From Seonamhaeicola maritimus (GTDB lineage Bacteria > Bacteroidota > Bacteroidia > Flavobacteriales > Flavobacteriaceae): a stretch of 64,000 nt of DNA. Shown in pieces: positions 43,672-51,065 of this stretch (position 1 is the first letter of the stretch; each line of letters begins with the position of its first letter). The notes under the pieces are model-generated. The model was not told where the DNA came from. It saw nothing but the letters and a program-made list of their open reading frames with translations, and did not search any database. The stretch spans positions 310,001-374,000 of the forward strand of contig NZ_VRKQ01000010.1 in assembly GCF_008056315.1 (NCBI RefSeq), read 5' to 3'. Position numbers and translations under genes: made by a program.

Positions 43672-46344
43672 TTAAAAGTTAAATGTTGCTGTTAAGAAAA
43701 AGCGTCTTGGTAATATTGGTCTTCCAAAGAAAAACTCTGCATCACCAGCTTGATTTACATTTCTTGGGTCTCCTTCAGTTACGCCTTTATCATCAAACAA
43801 ATTAAATATAGAGAACCCTAATCTTAAAGTGTCATCACTATCTTCACCACCCATTCCAAATTGATATCCAGCACCTAAACGGGCAATAGTGATAGCATCT
43901 AATTCTACTGTATTATTGTCTGCTGCAAATTTGCTTCCTGTATGATTAAAAGACAACAGGGCATCAAAAGCTCCATCGTCATAGTATGCTCCTAAACTAC
44001 CTAAGAAATTTGGCTGTCTTGCCAACTTGTTACCCTCATTTTGGGTAGAAGATGTATTATTAGTTAAATCCGTTGAAACATTCTTTGATATCTCATGATT
44101 TTGATAAGTAGCAGAACCACGTAAGTTAAAATTCTCTGCAAATGCCCAATCAAAAGTAGACTCTAAACCAATTGTTCTAGTACTTTGCTCAGATCTTGTT
44201 AAATCAACTAATGTACCATTAACAAAACCTTGATCAATTTTAATTCTATCACTTAAACCTACATAGTATCCAGCAAATGACCCCTTAAATTTTTCTGTAC
44301 CAACTTTGGCACCAGCTTCAACCTGAATAATCTTTTCAGAATCATACTTACTTCCTGTTACCCCAGTTGAAATAGGAGAAAATCCTCTTATTTGTGGAAA
44401 GAAAAATCCTTTAGAGAAGTTAGCATAAAGGTTTACGGCGTCACTTAGTTTATATAACCCAGCCAAGGATAGAGCCCAGTCTGTTGCACTTACATTTGCT
44501 CTGGTAAAACTACCATCAGCAAATCTTACATTAGCTAACTCAGGAGTTAAATCTGTATTTTCATATACTTGACTTTCTACAATGTTTCCGTTGCTAAAAG
44601 TACCTTCAGTATTTTCAATTCTAAAACCAACATCAAAACGCCATTTATCAAAAACCATCTCATCTGTTAAATAGAAGGCCGTTTTATTTTGAGATAAGAA
44701 CTTATTTGATGTCATTCCAATTCTGTTATACAATCCACCATCTGAAAAGACTACATTATTCCCACCTGCATCCGTATAACTTAAGTTTACCAATTTTGGA
44801 TTGTTATTAAACTCTGATAATACTCTATATTGATAGTTAACATCTTCTGCCTCTGTACGCGCTAGGAAAACACCTCCAGTAATATTATGAGTTCCATTTT
44901 CAACATGTAATGTCTTAGTAAGTGAAGCCTCTCCCGAGTAATCGGTCATTGGACGTAGTCTATCAATATGTAAATTGTCTACAACTAAATCTGAACCATT
45001 AATATCTGATGTTGTTCCTTGATACATTGCAGTAAACCCCTGATTACCTGGAGCAACATTAGCCACATAATCATTTAAAGTAATTGGGTTATTATTAGCT
45101 CCGTTACCTCCAACATATAAAGCAAAATTATGCTTATAATTAGCATATCTCACTTTAGATTTAAACTTTAAATCTTCTGAGAAATTATAGTTAAAATCTC
45201 CCATTAAATAACCGCCTTGTGTATGTACCCCATCTTCAATTGGGCTTTCATAAACACCTCCAGGAGTTAAAAAAGAAGTCTGTGCTAATTCACCAGAAAG
45301 CAATTGAGACACCGGCTCTCCATCATTACCAGCAATTCTTTTTCTATCACCATCTAATGGAAGAGGTAAAAAGAATTGTGCATTATCATTTATAAACTGG
45401 CCATGGACTGTAAATGACCCATTTTCGAATTTTTGCTTAATATTCGCTCTAAACTGAACCCCTTTTGTTGGCAAGCCAGTTTCAATTGGCCCATCATCTT
45501 TTCTAACAAAACCTGTAAAAGCGTAGTAAGTATTAGAATCTTCTCCTCCTAATTTACCACCAGTATAAAAATCTGTTTTAAGACGCCCTTTATCGGCCCA
45601 TTCCACATTAATGATATTTTCATCATTAGAATCCCCTGTTTTGCTTGTATAGTTAATGATACCAGCCACAGATCCTGCTCCATACAATACCGCAGCGCCA
45701 CCTCGAACAAACTCTACACCTTTAAAACCTATATCTGGTCTTGCATAAACATCATGAGCGGAAGAGTTTAAACCAAACGTACTCATGAGTGGCATCCCAT
45801 CATATTGCAAAGGATTAAACACATACTGTCCACCAGAAGGCAAACCTCTTACAAAAACATTTGAAGCGGTTTCTCCACCACCACCTTCAGCAGTAATACC
45901 TGGAATACTTCTAATAATATCAGCCTGTGAGTTTGCAGATAACTTAGTTATCTCTCTTTGTTTTAAAGAACTAATAGACATTGGAGTATCTTTTTGTGAT
46001 CTAAATGTTGCAGAGGCGGTTAATACCACTTCATCTAAACTTGTACCTCCTTCTTGCAATACAATTTGCAAAGTAATTGCTGCCCCATTCAATTCAATGT
46101 CTTGAATATAGGTTTCGTAACCTAAGAACGAAACTTGTAATTTTTGTGTTCCCGAAAGACTGGTTGTGAAACTAAAGTTTCCATCAAAATCAGAAGTAGA
46201 ACCTGAAGAACTATTTAATATTAAAACATTCGCTCCTGTAACTGGCACTCCACTTCCATCTTTTACTGTTCCCGAAATTTCGGTCTGCGCAACCATTGCA
46301 GAAACAGTTAAAAGGCATAATAAAGTAAAAATTGCTTTTTTCAT
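43672..46344 (-). CDS. TonB-dependent outer-membrane receptor of the carbohydrate island
   Basis: This 890-residue protein has a signal peptide (about 1-19, ending VAQ) and a carboxypeptidase-regulatory-like beta domain (about 20-103). A TonB box-like segment (DEVVLTAS), a plug domain (QADIIRSIPGI, FVRGLPSGG, VEFVRGGAAVLYGAGSVAGIINY) and a beta-barrel ending in Phe follow. It imports a ligand across the outer membrane using TonB energy. No SusD partner is encoded. It is transcribed divergently from a LacI-type regulator, with two operators in between, so its ligand is probably the substrate of this locus. Confidence 0.9.
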   Translation of the reverse strand: MKKAIFTLLCLLTVSAMVAQTEISGTVKDGSGVPVTGANVLILNSSSGSTSDFDGNFSFTTSLSGTQKLQVSFLGYETYIQDIELNGAAITLQIVLQEGGTSLDEVVLTASATFRSQKDTPMSISSLKQREITKLSANSQADIIRSIPGITAEGGGGETASNVFVRGLPSGGQYVFNPLQYDGMPLMSTFGLNSSAHDVYARPDIGFKGVEFVRGGAAVLYGAGSVAGIINYTSKTGDSNDENIINVEWADKGRLKTDFYTGGKLGGEDSNTYYAFTGFVRKDDGPIETGLPTKGVQFRANIKQKFENGSFTVHGQFINDNAQFFLPLPLDGDRKRIAGNDGEPVSQLLSGELAQTSFLTPGGVYESPIEDGVHTQGGYLMGDFNYNFSEDLKFKSKVRYANYKHNFALYVGGNGANNNPITLNDYVANVAPGNQGFTAMYQGTTSDINGSDLVVDNLHIDRLRPMTDYSGEASLTKTLHVENGTHNITGGVFLARTEAEDVNYQYRVLSEFNNNPKLVNLSYTDAGGNNVVFSDGGLYNRIGMTSNKFLSQNKTAFYLTDEMVFDKWRFDVGFRIENTEGTFSNGNIVESQVYENTDLTPELANVRFADGSFTRANVSATDWALSLAGLYKLSDAVNLYANFSKGFFFPQIRGFSPISTGVTGSKYDSEKIIQVEAGAKVGTEKFKGSFAGYYVGLSDRIKIDQGFVNGTLVDLTRSEQSTRTIGLESTFDWAFAENFNLRGSATYQNHEISKNVSTDLTNNTSSTQNEGNKLARQPNFLGSLGAYYDDGAFDALLSFNHTGSKFAADNNTVELDAITIARLGAGYQFGMGGEDSDDTLRLGFSIFNLFDDKGVTEGDPRNVNQAGDAEFFFGRPILPRRFFLTATFNF

Positions 46345-46405
46345 TTTTTTGAGAATTAGTTAATTTTGATGCTAATTAAATAATAACTTTCTATAAAAAT
46401 CGGTA

Positions 46406-46413
46406 TATTTTTG
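46406..46413 (+). promoter_or_regulatory. Bacteroidota -7 promoter element of the LacI-type gene
   Basis: TATTTTTG followed by C matches TAnnTTTG. It lies 12 bases upstream of the first operator and 55 bases before the regulator ATG, so bound repressor would block its own transcription. Confidence 0.45.
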
Positions 46414-46425
46414 CAATATTTGTAC

Positions 46426-46449
46426 GCAAACGTTTGCGGTAACGTTTGC
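46426..46449. promoter_or_regulatory. Two tandem LacI-type operators
   Basis: The first site, GCAAACGTTTGC (46426-46437), is a perfect 12-base palindrome with the central CpG typical of LacI-family operators. The second, GGTAACGTTTGC (46438-46449), matches it at 10 of 12 positions. Their centres are 12 bases apart. They lie between the LacI-type regulator and the TonB receptor. Confidence 0.85.
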
Positions 46450-46468
46450 ATTTTCAAAAAATCTATTC

Positions 46469-47491
46469 ATGAAAAAAGAAACAACATCACTAAAGAAATT
46501 GGCACAAGAATTAAATCTATCTGTTTCTACAATCTCACGCGCTTTAAATGACCATCCTGATATTAGTGATTCCACTAAAACAAAAGTTCAAAAATTAGCT
46601 GCAAAACTAAATTACGTCCCAAATATATTTGCTAAAGGATTCAGACAGCATAAAACTAATATCATTGGAGTTATAGTTCCAAATATTACCCACTATTTTA
46701 CATCAACCATTTTAAAGGGCATTTTAGAAGAAGCTTCGTTAAAAGGTTATAGGGTCATTATTTCAGAATCGAACAATGATGCTGTGAAACAAACAGAAAT
46801 GTTAAAAACTATGTTACAGTTTAACGTAGATGGCATTTTAATGTCCATTTCAAAAGTAACTCGTCAAGTTGATGATATTTTAAGAATTATTGATAATGTT
46901 CCATTAATCTTATTCGATAAAGCATCTAACAAAATTCCCTGTTCCCAAGTAGTTATAAATGAAGAGGAATCTGCCTATAATGCTATTGAACACCTAATTA
47001 ATATAGGTAAAAAACGGATAGCCATTATAAAAGAAAACGAATATTCTTATAATTCTGAACGCAGGTATGCTGGCTACTTACGTGCCCTAAAAGAACATAA
47101 CATCCCTATAGATGAAAAAATAATTATTAGTGTTGATGATATCTCTTTAAGACAAGGTAAACGAATGACTAATTTACTATTGAGTATTAAAAACAAACCG
47201 GACGCTATTTTTGCAATTACCGATAGTGCAGCCATAGGGGTAATACAAACTCTAAAAAAATTTAACATAAAGATTCCGGAAGAAATTGCTATTATAGGTT
47301 TTAGTAATTCCATAAATTCTACCATAATAGAACCTATGCTTACAACTATTGACCAACCAGGAGAACGAATGGGTGCTACAGCTGTTAAATATATGATTGA
47401 AGAAATTGAAAACCCAAACGATATTGGGAATAAAACTATAGAATTAAAAGGGAACCTTATAATTAGAGACTCTACTTTTAAAGCTTCTTAA
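46469..47491 (+). CDS. LacI-family transcriptional regulator
   Basis: This 340-residue protein has an N-terminal helix-turn-helix (SLKKLAQELNLSVSTISRAL, about 7-26), a hinge helix (KLAAKLNYVPNIFAKGF) and a periplasmic-binding-protein-like effector domain (VIVPNITHYF to the end). It most likely represses the divergent TonB receptor-GH63-symporter-glycerate kinase genes and releases DNA on binding a sugar-like effector. The tandem operators in the adjacent intergenic region are its obvious sites. Confidence 0.93.
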   Translation: MKKETTSLKKLAQELNLSVSTISRALNDHPDISDSTKTKVQKLAAKLNYVPNIFAKGFRQHKTNIIGVIVPNITHYFTSTILKGILEEASLKGYRVIISESNNDAVKQTEMLKTMLQFNVDGILMSISKVTRQVDDILRIIDNVPLILFDKASNKIPCSQVVINEEESAYNAIEHLINIGKKRIAIIKENEYSYNSERRYAGYLRALKEHNIPIDEKIIISVDDISLRQGKRMTNLLLSIKNKPDAIFAITDSAAIGVIQTLKKFNIKIPEEIAIIGFSNSINSTIIEPMLTTIDQPGERMGATAVKYMIEEIENPNDIGNKTIELKGNLIIRDSTFKAS

Positions 47492-47536
47492 AATATAATT
47501 TAATCTACAATCTCTCTATTAGTATTCCAATTTTAA

Positions 47537-47544
47537 TATTTTTG
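47537..47544 (+). promoter_or_regulatory. Possible -7 promoter element of uppP (leaderless spacing)
   Basis: TATTTTTG followed by CGC matches TAnnTTTG. It ends only 4 bases before the uppP ATG. It would give uppP-truB their own promoter downstream of the carbohydrate island. Confidence 0.35.
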
Positions 47545-47548
47545 CGCA

Positions 47549-48343
47549 ATGGATATTATAGATTCAATTATTTTAGGAATTATCCAAGGGCTTACAGAGT
47601 TCTTACCTGTTTCTTCCAGCGGACACATAGAATTAGGAAAAGCTATTTTAGGAAGTAATCCTGAACAAAAAGACAACCTATTGGTTACGGTTGTTTTACA
47701 TTTCGCAACCGCTTTAAGCACCTTAGTTGTTTTTAGAAAAGATGTTTTGGACATTATTAAGGGTTGCTTAAAATTTAAATGGAACGAAGATTTGCAATTC
47801 CTTTTTAAAATCGGGGTTTCTATGATTCCTGCTGTTGTTGTTGGCTTATTTTTTGAAGAACAATTAGAAGCTCTTTTTAGCGGAAACATTTTATTGGTTG
47901 GTTGTATGCTCATAATTACGGCTGCCCTTTTGTTTTTAGCAGATAAAGCCAAGGACACTAACAAAAAAGTAAGTTTTAGCAATGCCTTAGTTATTGGAGT
48001 ATCTCAAGCAATAGCGATGTTACCCGGTATTTCTCGTTCTGGAGCTACTATTTCTACATCGGTTTTATTAGGTAATGACAAAACCAAAGCAGCTCGTTTT
48101 TCGTTTTTAATGGTGGTTCCCTTAATTTTTGGAAAAATTGCCAAAGATATATTGAGTGGTGAGATTTCTACAAACAGTCAAAACTTTACAGTTTTATCTA
48201 TTGGGTTTGTTGCAGCTTTTATTTCGGGATTATTTGCTTGTACTTGGATGATAACGCTCGTAAAAAAAAGTAAGCTTTCTTATTTTGCTATTTACTGTGT
48301 TGTTGTTGGAATTATAGCCATTATTGTTTCATTTTTAAACTAG
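47549..48343 (+). CDS. uppP: Undecaprenyl-diphosphate phosphatase
   Basis: This 264-residue protein has about eight membrane helices and the BacA/UppP catalytic motifs: GLTEFLPVSSSGHIELGKAIL (about 13-33) and PGISRSGATIS (about 158-168). It recycles undecaprenyl diphosphate for peptidoglycan and O-antigen synthesis. truB follows after 3 bases. In related genomes it normally follows the DUF3098 gene, from which it is separated here by the carbohydrate island. Confidence 0.96.
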   Translation: MDIIDSIILGIIQGLTEFLPVSSSGHIELGKAILGSNPEQKDNLLVTVVLHFATALSTLVVFRKDVLDIIKGCLKFKWNEDLQFLFKIGVSMIPAVVVGLFFEEQLEALFSGNILLVGCMLIITAALLFLADKAKDTNKKVSFSNALVIGVSQAIAMLPGISRSGATISTSVLLGNDKTKAARFSFLMVVPLIFGKIAKDILSGEISTNSQNFTVLSIGFVAAFISGLFACTWMITLVKKSKLSYFAIYCVVVGIIAIIVSFLN

Positions 48344-48346
48344 AAA

Positions 48347-49036
48347 ATGACTGCCGAAGACTATCTTACAGGACAAGTTTTACTTATAGACAAACCACTA
48401 AATTGGACTTCGTTTCAAGCGATAAATAAACTGCGTTGGGAAATTAGGCAAGCCTTTAATATTAAAAAAATTAAAGTTGGACACGCAGGCACTTTAGATC
48501 CTTTAGCTACAGGTTTATTAGTGATTTGCACAGGTAAAAAAACAAAAGAAATCAATATCTATCAGGGGCAAATAAAGGAATATACTGGAACCATTGTTTT
48601 GGGAAGCACCACACCTTCATTCGATTTAGAAACAGAAATCAATCTACGCTTCCCTACTGAACATATTTCAAAGGATTTAATTCATAAAACCACGAAACAA
48701 TTTATTGGCGACATAGAACAATTTCCACCAGTTTTTTCGGCTATAAAAAAAGACGGGAAACGTCTATACGAATTTGCTAGGGCAGGTGAAGATGTAGAAA
48801 TAAAACCAAGAAATGTTAATATTTCTGAGTTTGAAATCACTAATATTGATGGTTTAAATGTCAATTTTAGAGTAGTTTGTAGTAAAGGAACCTACATACG
48901 TTCTTTAGCAAACGATTTTGGAAAAGCCTTAAATTCAGGTGCTCATTTATCGGCTTTAAGGCGATCAAAAATTGGAAGCTTCAACGTTAATGATGCCATA
49001 TCCATAGAAGGCTTTATAGCTGGTTTAAAAGACTAA
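48347..49036 (+). CDS. truB: tRNA pseudouridine(55) synthase TruB
   Basis: This 229-residue protein has the TruB family motif VGHAGTLDPLATGLLV (about 45-60) with the catalytic Asp, and the KGTYIRSLANDFG segment. It makes pseudouridine 55 in the T arm of tRNAs. It is the compact Bacteroidota form without a long C-terminal PUA domain. It is co-transcribed with uppP. Confidence 0.96.
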   Translation: MTAEDYLTGQVLLIDKPLNWTSFQAINKLRWEIRQAFNIKKIKVGHAGTLDPLATGLLVICTGKKTKEINIYQGQIKEYTGTIVLGSTTPSFDLETEINLRFPTEHISKDLIHKTTKQFIGDIEQFPPVFSAIKKDGKRLYEFARAGEDVEIKPRNVNISEFEITNIDGLNVNFRVVCSKGTYIRSLANDFGKALNSGAHLSALRRSKIGSFNVNDAISIEGFIAGLKD

Positions 49037-49078
49037 ACCATATATTTTTACGTATATTGGGTAAACATTTATTAAAAA

Positions 49079-49801
49079 TTGCATCTCTCAGATCAACATA
49101 AAGCCTTACTTATAACGTTCTTTATTGCAGGAACTGTAGTCATGTCTGTTTTTAGTTTAAGCTTAAAACAAAAAGAAAAAGGCATTGCCGAAAGCTACTA
49201 TGAAATTGAGCCTAAAGAAGAACTTACTGAGGAAGAATTAAAGATAATTGAAGCTTTAGAAAATTTAAATAATTCTAAAGCTGAGACTAATACGGCTTTC
49301 AATCAATCTAAAAGTGCTAACAAATTTGCCCAAGCATACAAAACTATTGCACCACCTGAAGATTACGTTCCAAAAACTAGTGATATAAATGGTGATGAGG
49401 CTTTAAACAACCTTAAAGAAAAGTATAAGAATGAGCACAAAGATGAATTGAATAATGATGCTCTCACCAAGTTTGACAAAGCCAATGATATATTAAAAAA
49501 GCAACAAGAAGAAGCTAATAACGCTAATAGCACTATAGGTTATTCTTTAAAAGACAGAACTAAAGTTCATATACCAATACCCATCTATCTTTGTGAAAAC
49601 AGCGGTAAAATTGTTGTAAACATTACTGTGAATGCCAAAGGACATGTAATTGATGCCTATGTTAACACATCATCAAATTCTGATAATGAATGTTTAATAG
49701 AACATGCTTTAGATTATGCAAAAGAATCGGTTTTTAGTCCTGATGCCTCTAAACCAAGTCAAATAGGTTCAATTACTTTTAATTTTATTGGCAAAAACTA
49801 G
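49079..49801 (+). CDS. TonB-like membrane-anchored protein
   Basis: This 240-residue protein starts at TTG 49079, the only usable start because an in-frame TAA lies just before it. A single membrane helix is near residues 9-27. A Glu/Lys-rich, partly helical periplasmic linker (about 30-150) follows. The C-terminal domain (about 165-240) has the TonB-C pattern GKIVVNITVNAKGHVIDAYV and ends in a TFNFIGK strand. It resembles energy-transducer TonB proteins but lacks the Pro-rich linker and the usual YP motif, so function as a true TonB is uncertain. The last 17 bases overlap the convergent thioredoxin-like gene. Confidence 0.6.
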   Translation: MHLSDQHKALLITFFIAGTVVMSVFSLSLKQKEKGIAESYYEIEPKEELTEEELKIIEALENLNNSKAETNTAFNQSKSANKFAQAYKTIAPPEDYVPKTSDINGDEALNNLKEKYKNEHKDELNNDALTKFDKANDILKKQQEEANNANSTIGYSLKDRTKVHIPIPIYLCENSGKIVVNITVNAKGHVIDAYVNTSSNSDNECLIEHALDYAKESVFSPDASKPSQIGSITFNFIGKN

Positions 49802-50402
49802 GTTGAAACCTACAAAGCATTAAGGTAACATCTTCCACAATTGTGACACCTTTATCCTTATTATACCAGTGCTGTAAATCTTCTTTAAACTCAGGTGTTA
49901 ACTTACCATTGGCCGCTTTAAACCTGCTAACATAACCAGCGGCTTCACTTGGTCTTGGGCCATAGACATCTAAAACAGTTCCGGTTTCATCATCAATCAT
50001 AATCAACTTAGGAACGGCTTGGTTTCCATCAGTCAAAAATTCATTCATTAAGTCCAGATTATCGTCTCTAAGCACTAATCTCAGATTTATGTTAGAATTC
50101 AATTCAGCAATTTTATTTAAAACAGGTAATACATGAGCTGCATCTCCACACCAAGTTTCAGTAAGCACCAACCAAGTAACATGAGTATCAAAATCTGCTA
50201 ACCTTTTTTTAGCTTTCACACTTATTTTTAAAGTTTTGTCCCAGCGTTTCATACGTCGGTTATTCAACTTTGTGAATTCTATTCTCTCTTCACTTTTCTC
50301 ATTACCAGAGGTATTTCTTTCTTCAACTAATTGAAACATTAGATCTCTATAATCCGCATAAGACATGCTGTTTTTTAACCCTGATTTTATATTTGCATTC
50401 AT
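49785..50402 (-). CDS. Thioredoxin-fold protein with a single active-site cysteine
   Basis: This 205-residue protein has a helical N-terminal region and a thioredoxin-like domain (about 70-175) with TETWCGDAAHVLPVLNKIAE. The usual CxxC is reduced to Cys-Gly-Asp-Ala, so a disulfide exchange mechanism is unlikely without another thiol. The cis-Pro is in QAVPKLIMID. There is no signal peptide, so it is cytoplasmic. This form is common in Bacteroidota, where its role is unknown. A TAnnTTTG element lies 23 bases before the start. Confidence 0.82.
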   Translation of the reverse strand: MNANIKSGLKNSMSYADYRDLMFQLVEERNTSGNEKSEERIEFTKLNNRRMKRWDKTLKISVKAKKRLADFDTHVTWLVLTETWCGDAAHVLPVLNKIAELNSNINLRLVLRDDNLDLMNEFLTDGNQAVPKLIMIDDETGTVLDVYGPRPSEAAGYVSRFKAANGKLTPEFKEDLQHWYNKDKGVTIVEDVTLMLCRFQPSFCQ

Positions 50403-50425
50403 GATAAATTCTTTATGTAACGCTA

Positions 50426-50433
50426 CAAATGTA
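50426..50433 (-). promoter_or_regulatory. Bacteroidota -7 promoter element of the thioredoxin-like gene
   Basis: On the minus strand this reads TACATTTG, matching TAnnTTTG. It ends 23 bases before the start codon at 50402. Confidence 0.5.
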
Positions 50434-50455
50434 GTATCTTGCTACTCTTTATAAG

Positions 50456-50469
50456 ATGACATTTGTCAT
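50456..50469. promoter_or_regulatory. Small palindrome between divergent genes (possible operator)
   Basis: ATGACATTTGTCAT has 6-base arms (ATGACA and TGTCAT) around two bases. It lies between the thioredoxin-like gene and tag. A role as an operator is only a suggestion. Confidence 0.35.
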
Positions 50470-50494
50470 GCTCAAATTTTAAAACTTACAATTT

Positions 50495-51061
50495 ATGACC
50501 CAAAAACATAGATGTGCTTGGTGCGAAGGTGACGAACTCTATGAAAAATATCATGATGAAGAATGGGGCGTTCCTGTATATAATGATGATAAACTTTTCG
50601 AGTTTTTAATTTTGGAAACCTTTCAAGCAGGTTTAAGTTGGATTACTGTTTTGCGTAAACGTGAAAATTTCAGAAGGGCCTTTGATAATTTCGATTATAA
50701 AAAGATTGTCAATTACAGTCAGGAAAAAATTGATTCCCTACTTCAGGATGCCGGTATCATTCGAAATAAATTAAAAGTAAATGCAACAGTAACCAATGCA
50801 CAGGCTTTTATTGATATTCAAAAGGAATTTGGCAGTTTTACCAATTACATTTGGGGCTTTACCGATGGCAAACCCATTAAAAATAAATTTGAAAGCTTAA
50901 ACGAAATACCAGCAAACACACCTTTAAGTGACACCATTAGTAAAGACTTAAAAAAACGTGGATTCAAGTTTGTAGGCACCACAGTTGTTTATGCACATAT
51001 GCAGGCCACTGGAATGGTAAATGACCATACTACATCCTGTTTTAGGCATAACGAAGTTTAA
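50495..51061 (+). CDS. tag: DNA-3-methyladenine glycosylase I
   Basis: This 188-residue protein has the Tag signature. RCAWCEGDELYEKYHDEEWG at the start supplies Cys and His zinc ligands, followed by FQAGLSWITVLRKRENFR. The C-terminal HTTSCFRH completes the zinc site. It removes 3-methyladenine from alkylated DNA. With the ATL gene near 2.3 kb, it is one of two alkylation-repair-related genes in the window. Confidence 0.95.
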   Translation: MTQKHRCAWCEGDELYEKYHDEEWGVPVYNDDKLFEFLILETFQAGLSWITVLRKRENFRRAFDNFDYKKIVNYSQEKIDSLLQDAGIIRNKLKVNATVTNAQAFIDIQKEFGSFTNYIWGFTDGKPIKNKFESLNEIPANTPLSDTISKDLKKRGFKFVGTTVVYAHMQATGMVNDHTTSCFRHNEV

Positions 51062-51065
51062 TTTA

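Noticed and set aside
43672-46344. The carbohydrate island as a classical SusCD polysaccharide utilisation locus.
   Set aside because: There is no SusD-like gene beside the TonB receptor and no secreted glycanase; the hydrolase is cytoplasmic and the operon includes a glycerate kinase.
47533-47982. A 149-residue reading frame on the minus strand across uppP.
   Set aside because: It overlaps the uppP catalytic motifs on the opposite strand and has no recognisable features; it is a shadow of the real gene.
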